A stretch of DNA of 52,531 nucleotides from Bifidobacterium margollesii (lineage in GTDB: Bacteria > Actinomycetota > Actinomycetes > Actinomycetales > Bifidobacteriaceae): the NCBI RefSeq assembly GCF_002860355.1, contig NZ_NMWU01000003.1, forward strand, positions 1 through 52,531. Reading direction: 5' to 3'. How positions within the stretch are numbered: the stretch's first letter is position 1; each line of letters opens with the position of its first letter. Position numbers and translations under genes: made by a program. The notes beneath the pieces were generated by a model. The model worked only from the letters and a program-made list of their open reading frames with translations, was not told the origin of the DNA and made no database searches. This document shows, piece after piece, positions 26,627 through 35,712 of the stretch.

Positions 26627-27458
26627 ATCAGCTGGGGCATTCAGAGCGGTCGTCATGATCTCGGCCCTCCTGGCTCTGCTCGCATCCGTCTTCACGCTGC
26701 CGGCCATGATCACGCCGGCACGCGCCGCTGATGTTTCTCCTGACGCGTCGGCCGCATCATCCGTCGGATCGCTGACCATCACCGCCCAGATCAAGGACGC
26801 CGGCACCACTCGATATCTTGCCGGCGACACCTACTCCGTGGCGTGGGTGGCCGCCGCGCAGCTCGGCCCCACCGGCACCATCGCCTCGCTGAGCACCCGT
26901 GCCCCGTTCCGCTCAATGAACCGCAACTGGACCGCGCTCACCTCATCCCAGTTCAACACCGCCGCCAAGGAGCTCGCCTCCTACGCCGGCGCGCACAGGC
27001 TCTACGACGTCACCACGCACGCCGTCACCGATTCGGACGGCACCGCCGTGATCTCCGACCTGCAGCCCGGACTGTATCTCGTCTCGCGCACCGGCATAGC
27101 CAAGGCGAACGCCGCCTACAAATGCGACGCCTTCCTCGTTGCCGTGCCGGAAACCAACGACGGTGCCGCCGGGGGAGTGGGCACGGCGAACTACAGCGTC
27201 GTTGCCGCGCCGAAATTCGAACGGACCGCCACTCCCGTGCCGCCCACGACGAACCGGCCCGGCGGTCAGCCTACGCCCGGCATCACGCCGCAGACCGGCA
27301 ATACGCAAACCAACGCGGGATCGCCTTCGAACGTTGCCAGAACCGGTGCCGAAATCATGCGGTACGTGGAGGCCGCCGTCATCCTCGGGGCGGCGGCTGT
27401 GATCCTCCTGTTCATCCGCGATCGTTTCCGTGACCGACGTCGTGACCGCGATCGCTAG
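26610..27458 (+). CDS. Small secreted pilus-associated protein with atypical VARTG sorting signal
   Basis: 282 residues, start ATG 26610 after GAAAGGAGA inside the srtC end. A signal peptide ends near ARA (about residue 39). The body holds a short pilin-like beta domain whose DGTAVISDLQPGLYLVSRT stretch resembles the end of SpaA/Cna-type domains. A Pro/Thr/Asn-rich spacer follows, then VARTGAE, a membrane helix and a very basic tail (RDRFRDRRRDRDR). VARTG occupies the place of LPXTG. A basal or accessory pilin fits the context; this is inference. Confidence 0.72.
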   Translation: MASTPRSAGAFRAVVMISALLALLASVFTLPAMITPARAADVSPDASAASSVGSLTITAQIKDAGTTRYLAGDTYSVAWVAAAQLGPTGTIASLSTRAPFRSMNRNWTALTSSQFNTAAKELASYAGAHRLYDVTTHAVTDSDGTAVISDLQPGLYLVSRTGIAKANAAYKCDAFLVAVPETNDGAAGGVGTANYSVVAAPKFERTATPVPPTTNRPGGQPTPGITPQTGNTQTNAGSPSNVARTGAEIMRYVEAAVILGAAAVILLFIRDRFRDRRRDRDR

Positions 27459-27481
27459 ATGCTGGGCGCTCGGTGTCGCCG

Positions 27482-28258
27482 CTACTGATCCAGGTCCTCG
27501 TCCTTCGCCGAGCCGAGCAGTATGCGCTCGCTGAGATTCACCACCAGCATGAGCACGGCGGTCAGTGCCACGATCACGAACGTGGCCGAGAAGATCAGCG
27601 GCGTGCGGAACGAGTTGTACGCCGCCTGCAGCCAGATGCCAAGACCCTTACGGGCGCCCAGATATTCGGCGGTCGATGCCGTGGCGAAGATGTAGGCGGC
27701 CGAAATGCGAATGCCGCCGTAGATCTGCCTTGCTGCCACGCGCAGCTTCACATGCCACAGCGTCCACGTTTCGGTGGCTCCGCAGGTGAGCGCCACGTCG
27801 GAATAGAACTGCGGTACGGCGGCGAGGCCGCGAATGGTCTGCACGGCGATCGGGAACAGGCCGAAAATCGCCACGATCACGATCTTGCCGTTGATCTCGA
27901 ACCCGAACCAGATCAGGAACAGCGGGGCGATGGAGATCAATGGCATCGTCTGTGCCGCGGCCAGCAGCGGGAAGAACGCCGCGTTGAGCATCCGGGAGCA
28001 GTAGAACACGATGCCCACCAGAATGCCCAGTGCCACGGCGAACGCGAAACCGACGAACCCTTCGAATGCCGTGACCTGCGTGGCCGGCCACAGCGTGGGC
28101 CAGGTCTCGATCGTAGCCTGCACGATTTCGCTCGGTGCGCTCATCATCGTCGGCGGCACGTCGCTGGTGCGTACCCAGACCTCCCACACCGCGATCAGCA
28201 CCGCCACCGCGATCACCGTGGGCACGTACCGCTTCAGCTTCTCCAGCACCGTCATCAT
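27482..28258 (-). CDS. ABC transporter permease, NitT/TauT/ThiX-like
   Basis: Inner-membrane component of an importer. 258 residues with about six hydrophobic segments and the permease coupling loop around GATETWTLWHVKLRVAARQIYGGIRISAAY. ATG 28258 is preferred (AAGGAGG with 7-base spacing), though GTG 28261 and ATG 28255 are possible. The family imports taurine, nitrate or thiamine precursors. No ATPase or binding protein lies beside it; an NMT1/THI5-like binding protein is at 50858. Confidence 0.85.
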   Translation of the reverse strand: MMTVLEKLKRYVPTVIAVAVLIAVWEVWVRTSDVPPTMMSAPSEIVQATIETWPTLWPATQVTAFEGFVGFAFAVALGILVGIVFYCSRMLNAAFFPLLAAAQTMPLISIAPLFLIWFGFEINGKIVIVAIFGLFPIAVQTIRGLAAVPQFYSDVALTCGATETWTLWHVKLRVAARQIYGGIRISAAYIFATASTAEYLGARKGLGIWLQAAYNSFRTPLIFSATFVIVALTAVLMLVVNLSERILLGSAKDEDLDQ

Positions 28259-28632
28259 CACCTTGCCTCCTTGCGCCTGTGCGCATCACGGCCGGGCGTT
28301 GAGCAGTAAGGTGAGGAGCCTGCGCGCAAGACGGCCGACAAAACTTCCAACCACACAGTATAGAGCGCGCTGGAATGCGCCAGGTTGCGCTGGATCGCGT
28401 GATCTGCCGTCCCTGAACCTTCCTTACCTCGGGCGAACCGAGTTGTGAGGCTTTGTTCCGGCGTATACGGCAATTGCGGTGATTTTCCGATGTAGACAGT
28501 GTTGAAATTCCGCGGTTGTGCGAGTGCCGCAACGGCTCTCTGCCGAAGCGAAGCCTCACAACTCGATATTTCGGTGGTATGGTGCCCGGGAGCCGCCCGC
28601 TGCCGTCCCGTTGACGCGGCACAATAGAACGT
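28259..28632. other. Divergent intergenic region with widely spaced inverted repeat
   Basis: A 374-base gap. Two perfect 15-base arms, CGAGTTGTGAGGCTT (28439-28453) and AAGCCTCACAACTCG (28551-28565), face each other across 97 bases just upstream of gltX. No gene is seen inside. A small non-autonomous element or a regulatory structure is possible. Confidence 0.55.
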
Positions 28633-30159
28633 ATGACTGAAGAGCATTCTGAAAACAGCAGGCCTGAGCTGCCTGAAAACGTTCGCGTTCGTTTCTGCCC
28701 GTCTCCGACCGGAACCCCCCATGTGGGCATGGTGCGCACCGCCCTGTTCAACTGGGCCGAGGCCCGTCACACGCACGGCACCTTCGTGTTCCGCATCGAA
28801 GACACTGACGCCCAGCGCGATTCCGAGGAAAGCTACAACCAGATTCTCGACGCCCTGAAGTGGCTCGGTCTCGACTGGGATGAAGGCGTGGAGGTCGGCG
28901 GCCCCGACGGACCGTACCGCCAGTCCGAGCGCGGCGACATCTACAAGGACGTGGCGGCCAAGCTGCTTGAAGCCGGCTACGCTTACGAATCCTTCTCCAC
29001 CCCCGAGGAGATCGAGGCGCGCAACGTGGCCGCCGGCCGTCCCAAGGCGTTCGGCTACGACGGCTACGATCGCAACCTCACCGAGGAGCAGAAGGAGGCG
29101 TTCCGCGCCGAGGGCCGCAAGCCCGCGATCCGCCTGCGCATGCCCGATGAGGACATCGCCTTCGACGATCTGATTCGCGGCCGCATTGAGTTCAAGGCCG
29201 GTTCCGTGCCGGACTACGTGATCGTCCGTCCGAACGGCGACCCGCTCTACACGCTCACCAACCCGGTGGATGATGCCATGATGCGCGTCAACGTGGTGCT
29301 GCGAGGCGAGGATCTGCTCAGCTCCACCCCGCGTCAGATCGTGCTCTACCGCTACCTGATCGAGCTTGGCGTGGCCAAGGAGATGCCGCTGTTCGGCCAC
29401 ATGCCGTACGTGATGGGCAAGGGCAAGAAGAAGCTTTCCAAGCGCGACCCGGAATCCAACCTGTTCCTGCACCGCGACCACGGCTTCATTCGTGAAGGCC
29501 TGCTCAACTATCTGGCCCTGCTGGGATGGTCGATCGGCCCCGATCGCGACGTGTTCTCGATGGACGAGATGATCGAGAAGTTCGACATCCGTGATGTGAA
29601 GGCCAATCCGGCCCACTTCGACATCGACAAGGCCATCGCCATCAACGCCGAGCACATCCGCATGCTCGAACCGCAGGACTTCCTCAACCGTTCCGTGCCG
29701 TATCTGCATCGCGACGGCGTGGTTTCCGCCGACAATTGGGATGCGCTCACCGATCGCGAGCGTGAGGTGCTCACCGCCGCCGCACCGCTTGTGCAGCCGC
29801 GCGTGCGTCTGCTTGGCGAGGTGGCCGGCATGGTCGGATCCCTGCTGTCCGACGCCGAGTACATCGAGCCGGAGGATGACGCCCGTAAGACGCTCAAGGA
29901 TTCCGCCGGGGAGGTGCTCGACAAGGCCGTGGCGGCGCTGGAAGGCGTGGCTCCTGCCGATTGGAAGGCCGAACCGCTGCACGAGCTGCTGAACAAGGAG
30001 CTGATCGAGGAGGGTGGTTTCAAGCCGCGTCTCGCGTTCGGCCCGGTGCGCGTGGCTGTTTCCGGCCGTCGTGTTTCGCCGCCGCTGTTCGAGTCGATGG
30101 AGATCCTCGGCAAGGACGTCACCGTCGCCCGACTCAAGGGTCTGCGCGCCCACCTGTGA
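28633..30159 (+). CDS. gltX: Glutamyl-tRNA synthetase, probably non-discriminating
   Basis: Charges tRNA-Glu with glutamate. 508 residues. The class I HIGH motif appears as PHVGM (29-33) after RFCPSPTG; the KMSKS loop is KLSKR at 267-271, followed by the anticodon-binding domain. It is directly followed by tRNA-Glu and tRNA-Gln genes. Bacteria without GlnRS use this enzyme on both tRNAs and then amidate Glu-tRNA-Gln; no glnS is seen here, but the window cannot show the rest of the genome. The start lies just after CACAATAG and lacks a ribosome-binding site, suggesting a leaderless mRNA. Confidence 0.96.
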   Translation: MTEEHSENSRPELPENVRVRFCPSPTGTPHVGMVRTALFNWAEARHTHGTFVFRIEDTDAQRDSEESYNQILDALKWLGLDWDEGVEVGGPDGPYRQSERGDIYKDVAAKLLEAGYAYESFSTPEEIEARNVAAGRPKAFGYDGYDRNLTEEQKEAFRAEGRKPAIRLRMPDEDIAFDDLIRGRIEFKAGSVPDYVIVRPNGDPLYTLTNPVDDAMMRVNVVLRGEDLLSSTPRQIVLYRYLIELGVAKEMPLFGHMPYVMGKGKKKLSKRDPESNLFLHRDHGFIREGLLNYLALLGWSIGPDRDVFSMDEMIEKFDIRDVKANPAHFDIDKAIAINAEHIRMLEPQDFLNRSVPYLHRDGVVSADNWDALTDREREVLTAAAPLVQPRVRLLGEVAGMVGSLLSDAEYIEPEDDARKTLKDSAGEVLDKAVAALEGVAPADWKAEPLHELLNKELIEEGGFKPRLAFGPVRVAVSGRRVSPPLFESMEILGKDVTVARLKGLRAHL

Positions 30160-30181
30160 TGGCCGGCCTGCGCAGGCAGTC

Positions 30182-30238
30182 CTCCCTTGAGGCTTCTTTG
30201 GAGGGGAAGCTGTCGGCGCTAGCCGACTGATGAGGTGA
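30182..30238 (+). repeat. Interspersed palindromic repeat after gltX
   Basis: CCTCCCTTGAGG..., GGAGGGGAAG, then GTCGGCGCTAGCCGAC and 'tgatgaggtg'; the same family as at 25602. Confidence 0.65.
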
Positions 30239-30247
30239 CAAGCAACG

Positions 30248-30310
30248 CACTTGGTCGAATCGTTCATGAAACCCCTGAAAACGGCTTCATATGAACGATT
30301 CGGCCAAGTG
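30248..30310. repeat. 20-base-arm inverted repeat between gltX and tRNA-Glu
   Basis: CACTTGG-T-CGAATCGTTCAT (30248-30267) pairs with ATGAACGATTCG-G-CCAAGTG (30291-30310), 19 of 20 positions, with a 23-base loop. No T-run follows. It could form a strong RNA hairpin that separates gltX from the tRNA transcript. Confidence 0.65.
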
Positions 30311-30419
30311 TCGCACGAGGCCTGACGACCGCGACACGCCGAGGGTTGCACGCTGGGGGATTCATCCGTATAGTAATCACTCGTTGCGCACGAGAGTGCA
30401 CAGCGGAAAACTAAAGAAT

Positions 30420-30492
30420 GCCCCCATCGTCTAGCGGTCTAGGACTACGCCCTCTCACGGCGCCAACACCGGTTCAAATCCGGTTGGGGGTA
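30420..30492 (+). tRNA. tRNA-Glu (anticodon CTC)
   Basis: 73 bases with acceptor GCCCCCA/TGGGGGT (a G-U first pair), D arm, anticodon loop CTCTCAC giving CTC, and T arm ACCGG-TTCAAAT-CCGGT. The 3' CCA is not encoded. One mismatch at the top of the anticodon stem (A-C). Confidence 0.92.
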
Positions 30493-30532
30493 CGACTGAC
30501 GGAACGGCCCAAGAGCCGCGACGCCTGCCAAT

Positions 30533-30604
30533 TGGGGTATGGTGTAATTGGCAACACAGGTGATTCTGGTTCATCCATTCTTGGTTCGAGTCCAGGTACC
30601 CCAG
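30533..30604 (+). tRNA. tRNA-Gln (anticodon CTG)
   Basis: 72 bases with acceptor TGGGGTA/TACCCCA, the U1-A72 pair typical of tRNA-Gln, anticodon loop TTCTGGT giving CTG, and T arm CTTGG-TTCGAGT-CCAGG. CCA is not encoded. 40 bases after tRNA-Glu, so probably co-transcribed. Confidence 0.93.
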
Positions 30605-30611
30605 CGAATAG

Positions 30612-30646
30612 CCTCGCGAATCGAATGATTCAGCGAGGTTTTTTTG
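30612..30646 (+). terminator. Terminator after tRNA-Gln
   Basis: CCTCGCGAATC pairs with GATTC-A-GCGAGG (one bulge), followed by seven T. Confidence 0.9.
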
Positions 30647-30648
30647 TT

Positions 30649-30963
30649 ATCGCCATGGCTTTTAGCGCCGGCCGTGTGTGGCAGTACGCCGACAGTGTGA
30701 CTTCGCTCGTCGGGATAATGATCCATGACGTTAGCGCTTCGTTAACATACGGCCGCTTTTCCGTTTGGAATCCGTTAGGGCCTGTCTTCGCCGCCGTCTC
30801 CCGGAGTAACGTGAGCGGTGCTCGCACAACCTTTCACGATGGCTGATCTCGGACGTCGGGTGCCCGCCGCCCGATGCCGGATCCTCGACCTCGGGTATTC
30901 GGCAGTGTCGTCGGCGGAGACGATGTCCTTGATGTATACGGTTCATAAGGGGGAGACCGGCAG
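30649..30963. other. Leader region of kup
   Basis: About 315 bases with no convincing gene or recognised riboswitch. It ends in a GGGGGAG ribosome-binding site ahead of the kup ATG. Potassium transporters are often under c-di-AMP control in Gram-positives, but no such RNA motif was recognised by eye. Confidence 0.45.
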
Positions 30964-33132
30964 ATGAGCGCCAGCGGTGTCAGTACACAACCACGGCCGA
31001 AAGCCGAAGCCAAATCCAAGCCGAAGACGAAAACCACCCGCATCTCCCGTATCGTCGGCGCCGGCCGCACGGGCCGCGACCGACGTGGCGGCACGCGTGC
31101 GGCGCCGGGCGGGCGTGGCATCCCGCTGACCGTGGGCACGGCGCTGGTGGCGCTCGGCATCGTCTACGGCGACCTGCTTACCAGCCCCGTGTACACGCTG
31201 CCCGCCGTGCTCGCCGGTCAGGGCGGCCTCGCCGCGGTGACGACCGACTTCGTCGTGGGCGTGCTGAGCCTCGTCTTCTGGACGCTCATGCTCATTGCCA
31301 CGCTGAAATACGTGCTCATCGCCCTACGTGCCGACAACAAGGGCGAAGGCGGCATCCTGGCGTTGTATGTACTCGTGCGCCGGCATTGGAAGTGGCTGAT
31401 CGCGCCGGCCATGATCGGCGCGGCCGCGTTCCTGGCCGACGGCGTCTTCACGCCCGCGGTGAGCATCACCTCCGCGATGGAGGGGCTGCGCACCATTCCG
31501 GCGCTCGCCTGGCTCGACACCCATACGGTGATGGTCATGAGCCTCGTCGTCATCGTGCTGCTGTTCCTGCTGCAACACAACGGCACCACGAGCATCGGTC
31601 GCCTGTTCGGCCCCGTCATGCTGCTCTGGTGCCTGTTCATCGCCGCCGCCGGTTTGCCGCACGCCATGCGTCATCCCGAACTGTTCCTGGGCGCGCTCAA
31701 CCCGTGGAACGGCATCTCGTTCCTGTTGTCGTCGCAGAACCATGCCGGATTCGCCGTCCTCGGCAGCGTGTTCCTCTGCGTCACCGGCGCGGAGGCCCTG
31801 TATTCCGACATCGGCCACGCCGGCATCAAACCCATCTACGCCACGTTCCCGATCGTCGTGGTGTGTCTGCTGGTGTGCTACACCGGCGAAAGCGCGTGGA
31901 TCCTCGACCATGCGGGCGATCCGTCGTTCGCCGGCAACGTCAGCCCGTTCTTCCAGATGATGCCGGAGCAGTTGCGCGGCTTCGCCGTCGTGTTCGCCGT
32001 GGCGGCCGGCGTCATCGCCTCGCAGGCGCTCATCACCGGCGCGTTCACCATGGTCAAGGAGGCCACGTCCGTCAACTGGATGCCGCATCTCAAGGTGCTG
32101 TATCCCTCCGTAACCAAGGGCCAGCTGTACATTCCCGCCGTGAACTGGACGCTATGCGGTCTGACGATCATCGCCGTGCTCACGTTCAAGGACAGCCATC
32201 ATATGGAGGGCGCGTACGGACTGGCGCTCAGCGTGGCCATGGTCACCACGTCCATCCAGCTCGCCGCCTACATCCTGCGTGTGTGGCCCGGCCTGCACGA
32301 CTGGCAGCGCCGTCTCGGGGCCGCCGGCATGCTCGTCGGCTTCGGCGCGCTCGACACGGCGTTCATGGTCTCCTGCCTGATGAAGTTCCTCAACGGCGGC
32401 TGGTTCAGCGTCATGGTGTGTGTGGCGGTGCTCGCCGTCATGATCTCGTGGGAGGAGGGTACGCGCGTCGAACGCAAGGCTCGCCGTCGTGTGAAGATCG
32501 CCGGTTTCGAGGACGAGCTGATCCGCCTGTCCACCGACGACGACGTGCCGCTCACCGCCGGCAATCTCGTGTTTCTCACGCCCGACATGACCACTGACCG
32601 CGTCGACAGTGACATCCCGCGCAGCATCTTCGCCGGCAATCCCAAGCGCGCGTACGCCTATTGGGTGGTGACGGTGCTGATCAGCGACCATCCGTATGGG
32701 GAGGAGTGGTCGGCGCAGTCGTATGCGCAGGGGCATCTCATCCGTGTGCGCATACGATTGGGATACAAGGAGCCGCAGCGTGTGCGACCCATGCTGCGAG
32801 TGATCATGCGCGAACTGCTGCGCACCGGAGAACTGCCCCCGCAGCGCAACGCCTATCCGGGGTGGAACGGCGAGACCGCCGACATCGCGGCCACTCGCTA
32901 TGTGTTCATCAAGAAGTCGCTGGTTCCCGAATCCGACATCAAGGATCTGGAACGGTTCGCCATCCGGCTCAAATACGCGATCCGTTCGGTGGCCGGCAAC
33001 CCGCTCGCATGGTATGGTCTGGCGTTCGACCGTCCGATAGTCGAGATCGTGCCGTTGCGGACGAAGGAGTATCCCGAGTCGAAGGTCAAGCGCGTGCGGT
33101 TCCGCGGCCAGGTGATTCCCGGCCGCGGATGA
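30964..33132 (+). CDS. kup: KUP/HAK-family potassium uptake transporter
   Basis: 722 residues. A basic, probably cytosolic N terminus of about 50 residues precedes the conserved LVALGIVYGDLLTSPVYTL motif (Kup GxVYGDIGTSPLY). About twelve membrane segments follow, with the GEGGILALYVLVRR loop, FLADGVFTPAVSITSAMEGL and GAEALYSDIGHAG blocks, then a soluble C-terminal domain of about 250 residues. It imports potassium with protons. Separate transcription from the tRNAs is likely given the terminator upstream. Confidence 0.93.
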   Translation: MSASGVSTQPRPKAEAKSKPKTKTTRISRIVGAGRTGRDRRGGTRAAPGGRGIPLTVGTALVALGIVYGDLLTSPVYTLPAVLAGQGGLAAVTTDFVVGVLSLVFWTLMLIATLKYVLIALRADNKGEGGILALYVLVRRHWKWLIAPAMIGAAAFLADGVFTPAVSITSAMEGLRTIPALAWLDTHTVMVMSLVVIVLLFLLQHNGTTSIGRLFGPVMLLWCLFIAAAGLPHAMRHPELFLGALNPWNGISFLLSSQNHAGFAVLGSVFLCVTGAEALYSDIGHAGIKPIYATFPIVVVCLLVCYTGESAWILDHAGDPSFAGNVSPFFQMMPEQLRGFAVVFAVAAGVIASQALITGAFTMVKEATSVNWMPHLKVLYPSVTKGQLYIPAVNWTLCGLTIIAVLTFKDSHHMEGAYGLALSVAMVTTSIQLAAYILRVWPGLHDWQRRLGAAGMLVGFGALDTAFMVSCLMKFLNGGWFSVMVCVAVLAVMISWEEGTRVERKARRRVKIAGFEDELIRLSTDDDVPLTAGNLVFLTPDMTTDRVDSDIPRSIFAGNPKRAYAYWVVTVLISDHPYGEEWSAQSYAQGHLIRVRIRLGYKEPQRVRPMLRVIMRELLRTGELPPQRNAYPGWNGETADIAATRYVFIKKSLVPESDIKDLERFAIRLKYAIRSVAGNPLAWYGLAFDRPIVEIVPLRTKEYPESKVKRVRFRGQVIPGRG

Positions 33133-33210
33133 TGCGGCCGTCGGATGAATTTCCGACGTCGTCTGCCCGATGCGGTTGATTCTCGGTGCAGGTGAAGTAG
33201 GGTGGTGATT

Positions 33211-34620
33211 ATGAGTGACCGCCTTCAGCATATGAAAGCCGCGGCCGGTGCAGTCCGCGATGGCATCCGGGACGATCTGCGCGAGGGAATCGCGGGCGTA
33301 ACGTCAGGCGTATCCGGCGCAGGCGAAGCGGACGAATCCGCGCATTCCCTGTCGGTCTCCGTAAGACTGGGCCGGCTGCAGTTCCACCATTCCGGCAAGT
33401 TCCGCGTCCTGCAGCTCAGTGATATTCAGGACGGTCCCAAAGTCTCTCCCGACACGATTCGCCTGATCGAAGCGGCATGCGACGCCGCCCGACCCGATCT
33501 CGTGGTGTTCACCGGCGACCAGATCGCCGGATACGATTCCGCTTACGCCAAAACCTTCCGCAAACGTCGATGGGATTCCCCGAAACGACCGATCGACGCC
33601 GCCGACAAGGACCATACCCGCGAGCTGGTCCGCGGATGCATCCGCCAGTTCATCCAGCCGCTGGTGGATCGGGGCATCCCCTTTGCCGTCACCTACGGCA
33701 ATCATGATTTTCAGTGTGGTCTGAACACCGCCGAGCTTGACGCGATCTACCGCGAGTTCCCCGGATGCCTCAATCCCGAGCCTGACGATACGCAGACCGT
33801 CTGCGTGCGTCCCGCGCCGCAATCCGCACAGTCCATCGGTCTCAAAGATCAATCGGTTTACCCGTGCGAACCGGGCACCTTCGCATTGCCGATCGGCGAC
33901 GTGAATCAACAGCGCAATGTGATCGGTCTGGTGATCGTCGATTCCGGCGACTACGCGGAGTCCGGCGGATACGGCAGCCCCAGCAGCCGCGCGCTCGAAT
34001 TCATGCGGGCCGTGCCCCGGGTTCTTGGCGCTCCTTCACTGGTGTTCCAGCACATTCCGATCCCGCAGTTCTACGATGTGCTGCGCCGCGTGCCATCCAC
34101 CACCGCCTATGCGATTCAGGGGTATCGAACCTTCGATTCGGCCTGCTACGTGCTCGACGAAAGCAAGGTGGAGCCGGACGGCTATCTCGCCGAAGGCGTC
34201 AGCTGCCCCGACGTGGATTCCGGGGAATTCGAGATCCTGAAGCAGTCAGGCTGTTATTTCGGCCTGTTCGCCGGGCACGATCATCGCAACGGATTCGTCG
34301 GCGTGACCGAGGGCATCACGCTGGGCGCCACGCCAACCTGCGGTTTCGGCTCCTACGGGCCCGTGCCGGACAAGCGCGCGGCCCGTCTGTTCGAATTCGA
34401 TATCCGGCATCCGTCCCGGCCGCGCACCCAGCTGCTGGAATTCGGTGATCTGGTCGGCAAACCGCAGTCGCGCAAGGCGTACACATTCGCGATGAGCCAT
34501 GTGCCCACCACGCCCGGCGATGCGTGGAATCTGCTGCGCAAACCGGGATTGTTCTCCGCGCTCGGCGCCGGATTCGCCGCCGCCCTGGCCTCCGTTGGCT
34601 TCACGGGCAAGCGGCGATAA
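33211..34620 (+). CDS. Metallophosphoesterase family protein
   Basis: 469 residues, calcineurin-type. Metal-binding motifs are LQLSDIQDGP (where DxH is replaced by DxQ), VVFTGDQIAG, TYGNHDF, VFQHIPIP and FAGHDHRN. The DIQD form is like that of purple acid-type and Icc-like enzymes from fungi and bacteria. No signal peptide is visible; a hydrophobic patch near the C terminus (LGAGFAAALASVGF) is too short to be sure of a membrane anchor. ATG 33211 is preferred over the GTG codons just before it. Substrate unknown. Confidence 0.85.
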   Translation: MSDRLQHMKAAAGAVRDGIRDDLREGIAGVTSGVSGAGEADESAHSLSVSVRLGRLQFHHSGKFRVLQLSDIQDGPKVSPDTIRLIEAACDAARPDLVVFTGDQIAGYDSAYAKTFRKRRWDSPKRPIDAADKDHTRELVRGCIRQFIQPLVDRGIPFAVTYGNHDFQCGLNTAELDAIYREFPGCLNPEPDDTQTVCVRPAPQSAQSIGLKDQSVYPCEPGTFALPIGDVNQQRNVIGLVIVDSGDYAESGGYGSPSSRALEFMRAVPRVLGAPSLVFQHIPIPQFYDVLRRVPSTTAYAIQGYRTFDSACYVLDESKVEPDGYLAEGVSCPDVDSGEFEILKQSGCYFGLFAGHDHRNGFVGVTEGITLGATPTCGFGSYGPVPDKRAARLFEFDIRHPSRPRTQLLEFGDLVGKPQSRKAYTFAMSHVPTTPGDAWNLLRKPGLFSALGAGFAAALASVGFTGKRR

Positions 34621-34648
34621 GCGGGAACCTCCGAACTACATGCCGGTA

Positions 34649-35518
34649 CTACATGCCGGTGCCGGCGTGGGCGCGAATCAGCGCTTCGGAAAGATACTTG
34701 CCGGCGGCCATCACCAGCGGCGCGAAATGCTGACCCGGCGTGGTGCCCATACGGTTGGTCGGTCCGGAGATCGAAATGGCTGCGATCACCTGACCGGAGG
34801 CGTTGCGGATCGGAGCGCTTACCGAAGCCACGCCCGGCTCGCGTTCGTTCACCGACTCGGACCATCCGCGCTTGCGCACGGTGGTGAGCTTGGCCGCGGT
34901 GAATTTCGCGCGACGAAGGCCCTGATGCATGCGATCCGGATCCTCCCAGGCGAGCAGGATCTGCGCCGCCGAACCGGCTTCCATCGACAGGATCGCGCCC
35001 ACCGGAATCGAATCGCGCAGGCCGCTGGAACGCTCCACCGCGGCGATGCACACGCGCTGATCGCCCTGACGGCGGTAGATCTGAGCGGATTCGCCGGTGC
35101 GGTCGAGCAGCGTCTGCAGGATCGGGCCGCAGGCGGTGAGCAGACGATCCTCGCCGGCTGCCGCGGCCAGTTCGCCGAATCGGGAGCCGAGCACGAATCG
35201 TCCATGCTGATCGCGTACGATGAACCGATGCTTCTCCAGGGCGATGGCCAGTCGGTGGGCCGTCGGTCGGGCCAGACCGGTCTCGTTCACCAGCTGGGCC
35301 AGCGTGGCCGGTCCGCTTTCCAGGGTGTCGAGAATCTTGGCGGTCTTATCGAGTACGCCCACGCCGGAATGCACCTCTTTGCGGCCTGTTCCGACCTTCG
35401 TCGCAGTGGCCTCCGGGGCGTTGTTGGAGGCGTTTTGTTGGTTTGTCAATACTTCCGCTCTTTCTTTTTCGGCCTGTAGGCGTCCGACCGTTGAAGTGAC
35501 GCCATTTCTTATTGCCAT
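34649..35518 (-). CDS. IclR-family regulator divergent from leuCD (NdgR/LtbR-like)
   Basis: 289 residues: a poorly conserved N terminus of about 50 residues, a winged helix-turn-helix with ATLAQLVNETGLARPTAHRLAIAL, and a C-terminal effector domain ending in GQVIAAISISGPTNRMG. Actinobacterial IclR proteins divergent from leuCD (NdgR in Streptomyces, LtbR in Corynebacterium) control leucine and related amino acid genes. The position and similarity support the same role here; the effector is unknown. Confidence 0.88.
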   Translation of the reverse strand: MAIRNGVTSTVGRLQAEKERAEVLTNQQNASNNAPEATATKVGTGRKEVHSGVGVLDKTAKILDTLESGPATLAQLVNETGLARPTAHRLAIALEKHRFIVRDQHGRFVLGSRFGELAAAAGEDRLLTACGPILQTLLDRTGESAQIYRRQGDQRVCIAAVERSSGLRDSIPVGAILSMEAGSAAQILLAWEDPDRMHQGLRRAKFTAAKLTTVRKRGWSESVNEREPGVASVSAPIRNASGQVIAAISISGPTNRMGTTPGQHFAPLVMAAGKYLSEALIRAHAGTGM

Positions 35519-35532
35519 GATTGGGATTATGC

Positions 35533-35551
35533 CATCTCATATTGTGAAATG
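35533..35551. promoter_or_regulatory. Candidate operator between the IclR gene and leuC
   Basis: CATCTCA-TATTG-TGAAATG is an imperfect palindrome (6 of 7 positions) 15 bases upstream of the regulator start, in the shared divergent region. It is a plausible binding site for the adjacent regulator. Confidence 0.45.
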
Positions 35552-35712
35552 CAAAAGTCTGGATTTTGGTCTAGGTCTCATACTCGTTGTGATTGGATTG
35601 TTCGCGGTACTGTGCGGGAACAATTAAGGAAGCAACGAAGTCGCAATCAACGTTGATGAGTCGGCGTTGATAGGCGTAATGGAAGACGGCAAAGCGCCCA
35701 GGAGGAAACACT

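Noticed and set aside
28259-28632. T-box leader for gltX
   Set aside because: No T-box (TGGNACC-like) sequence or terminator pair is seen, and T-box control is not expected for this gene here.
30649-30963. c-di-AMP (ydaO/yuaA) riboswitch ahead of kup
   Set aside because: No recognisable consensus blocks could be found by eye.
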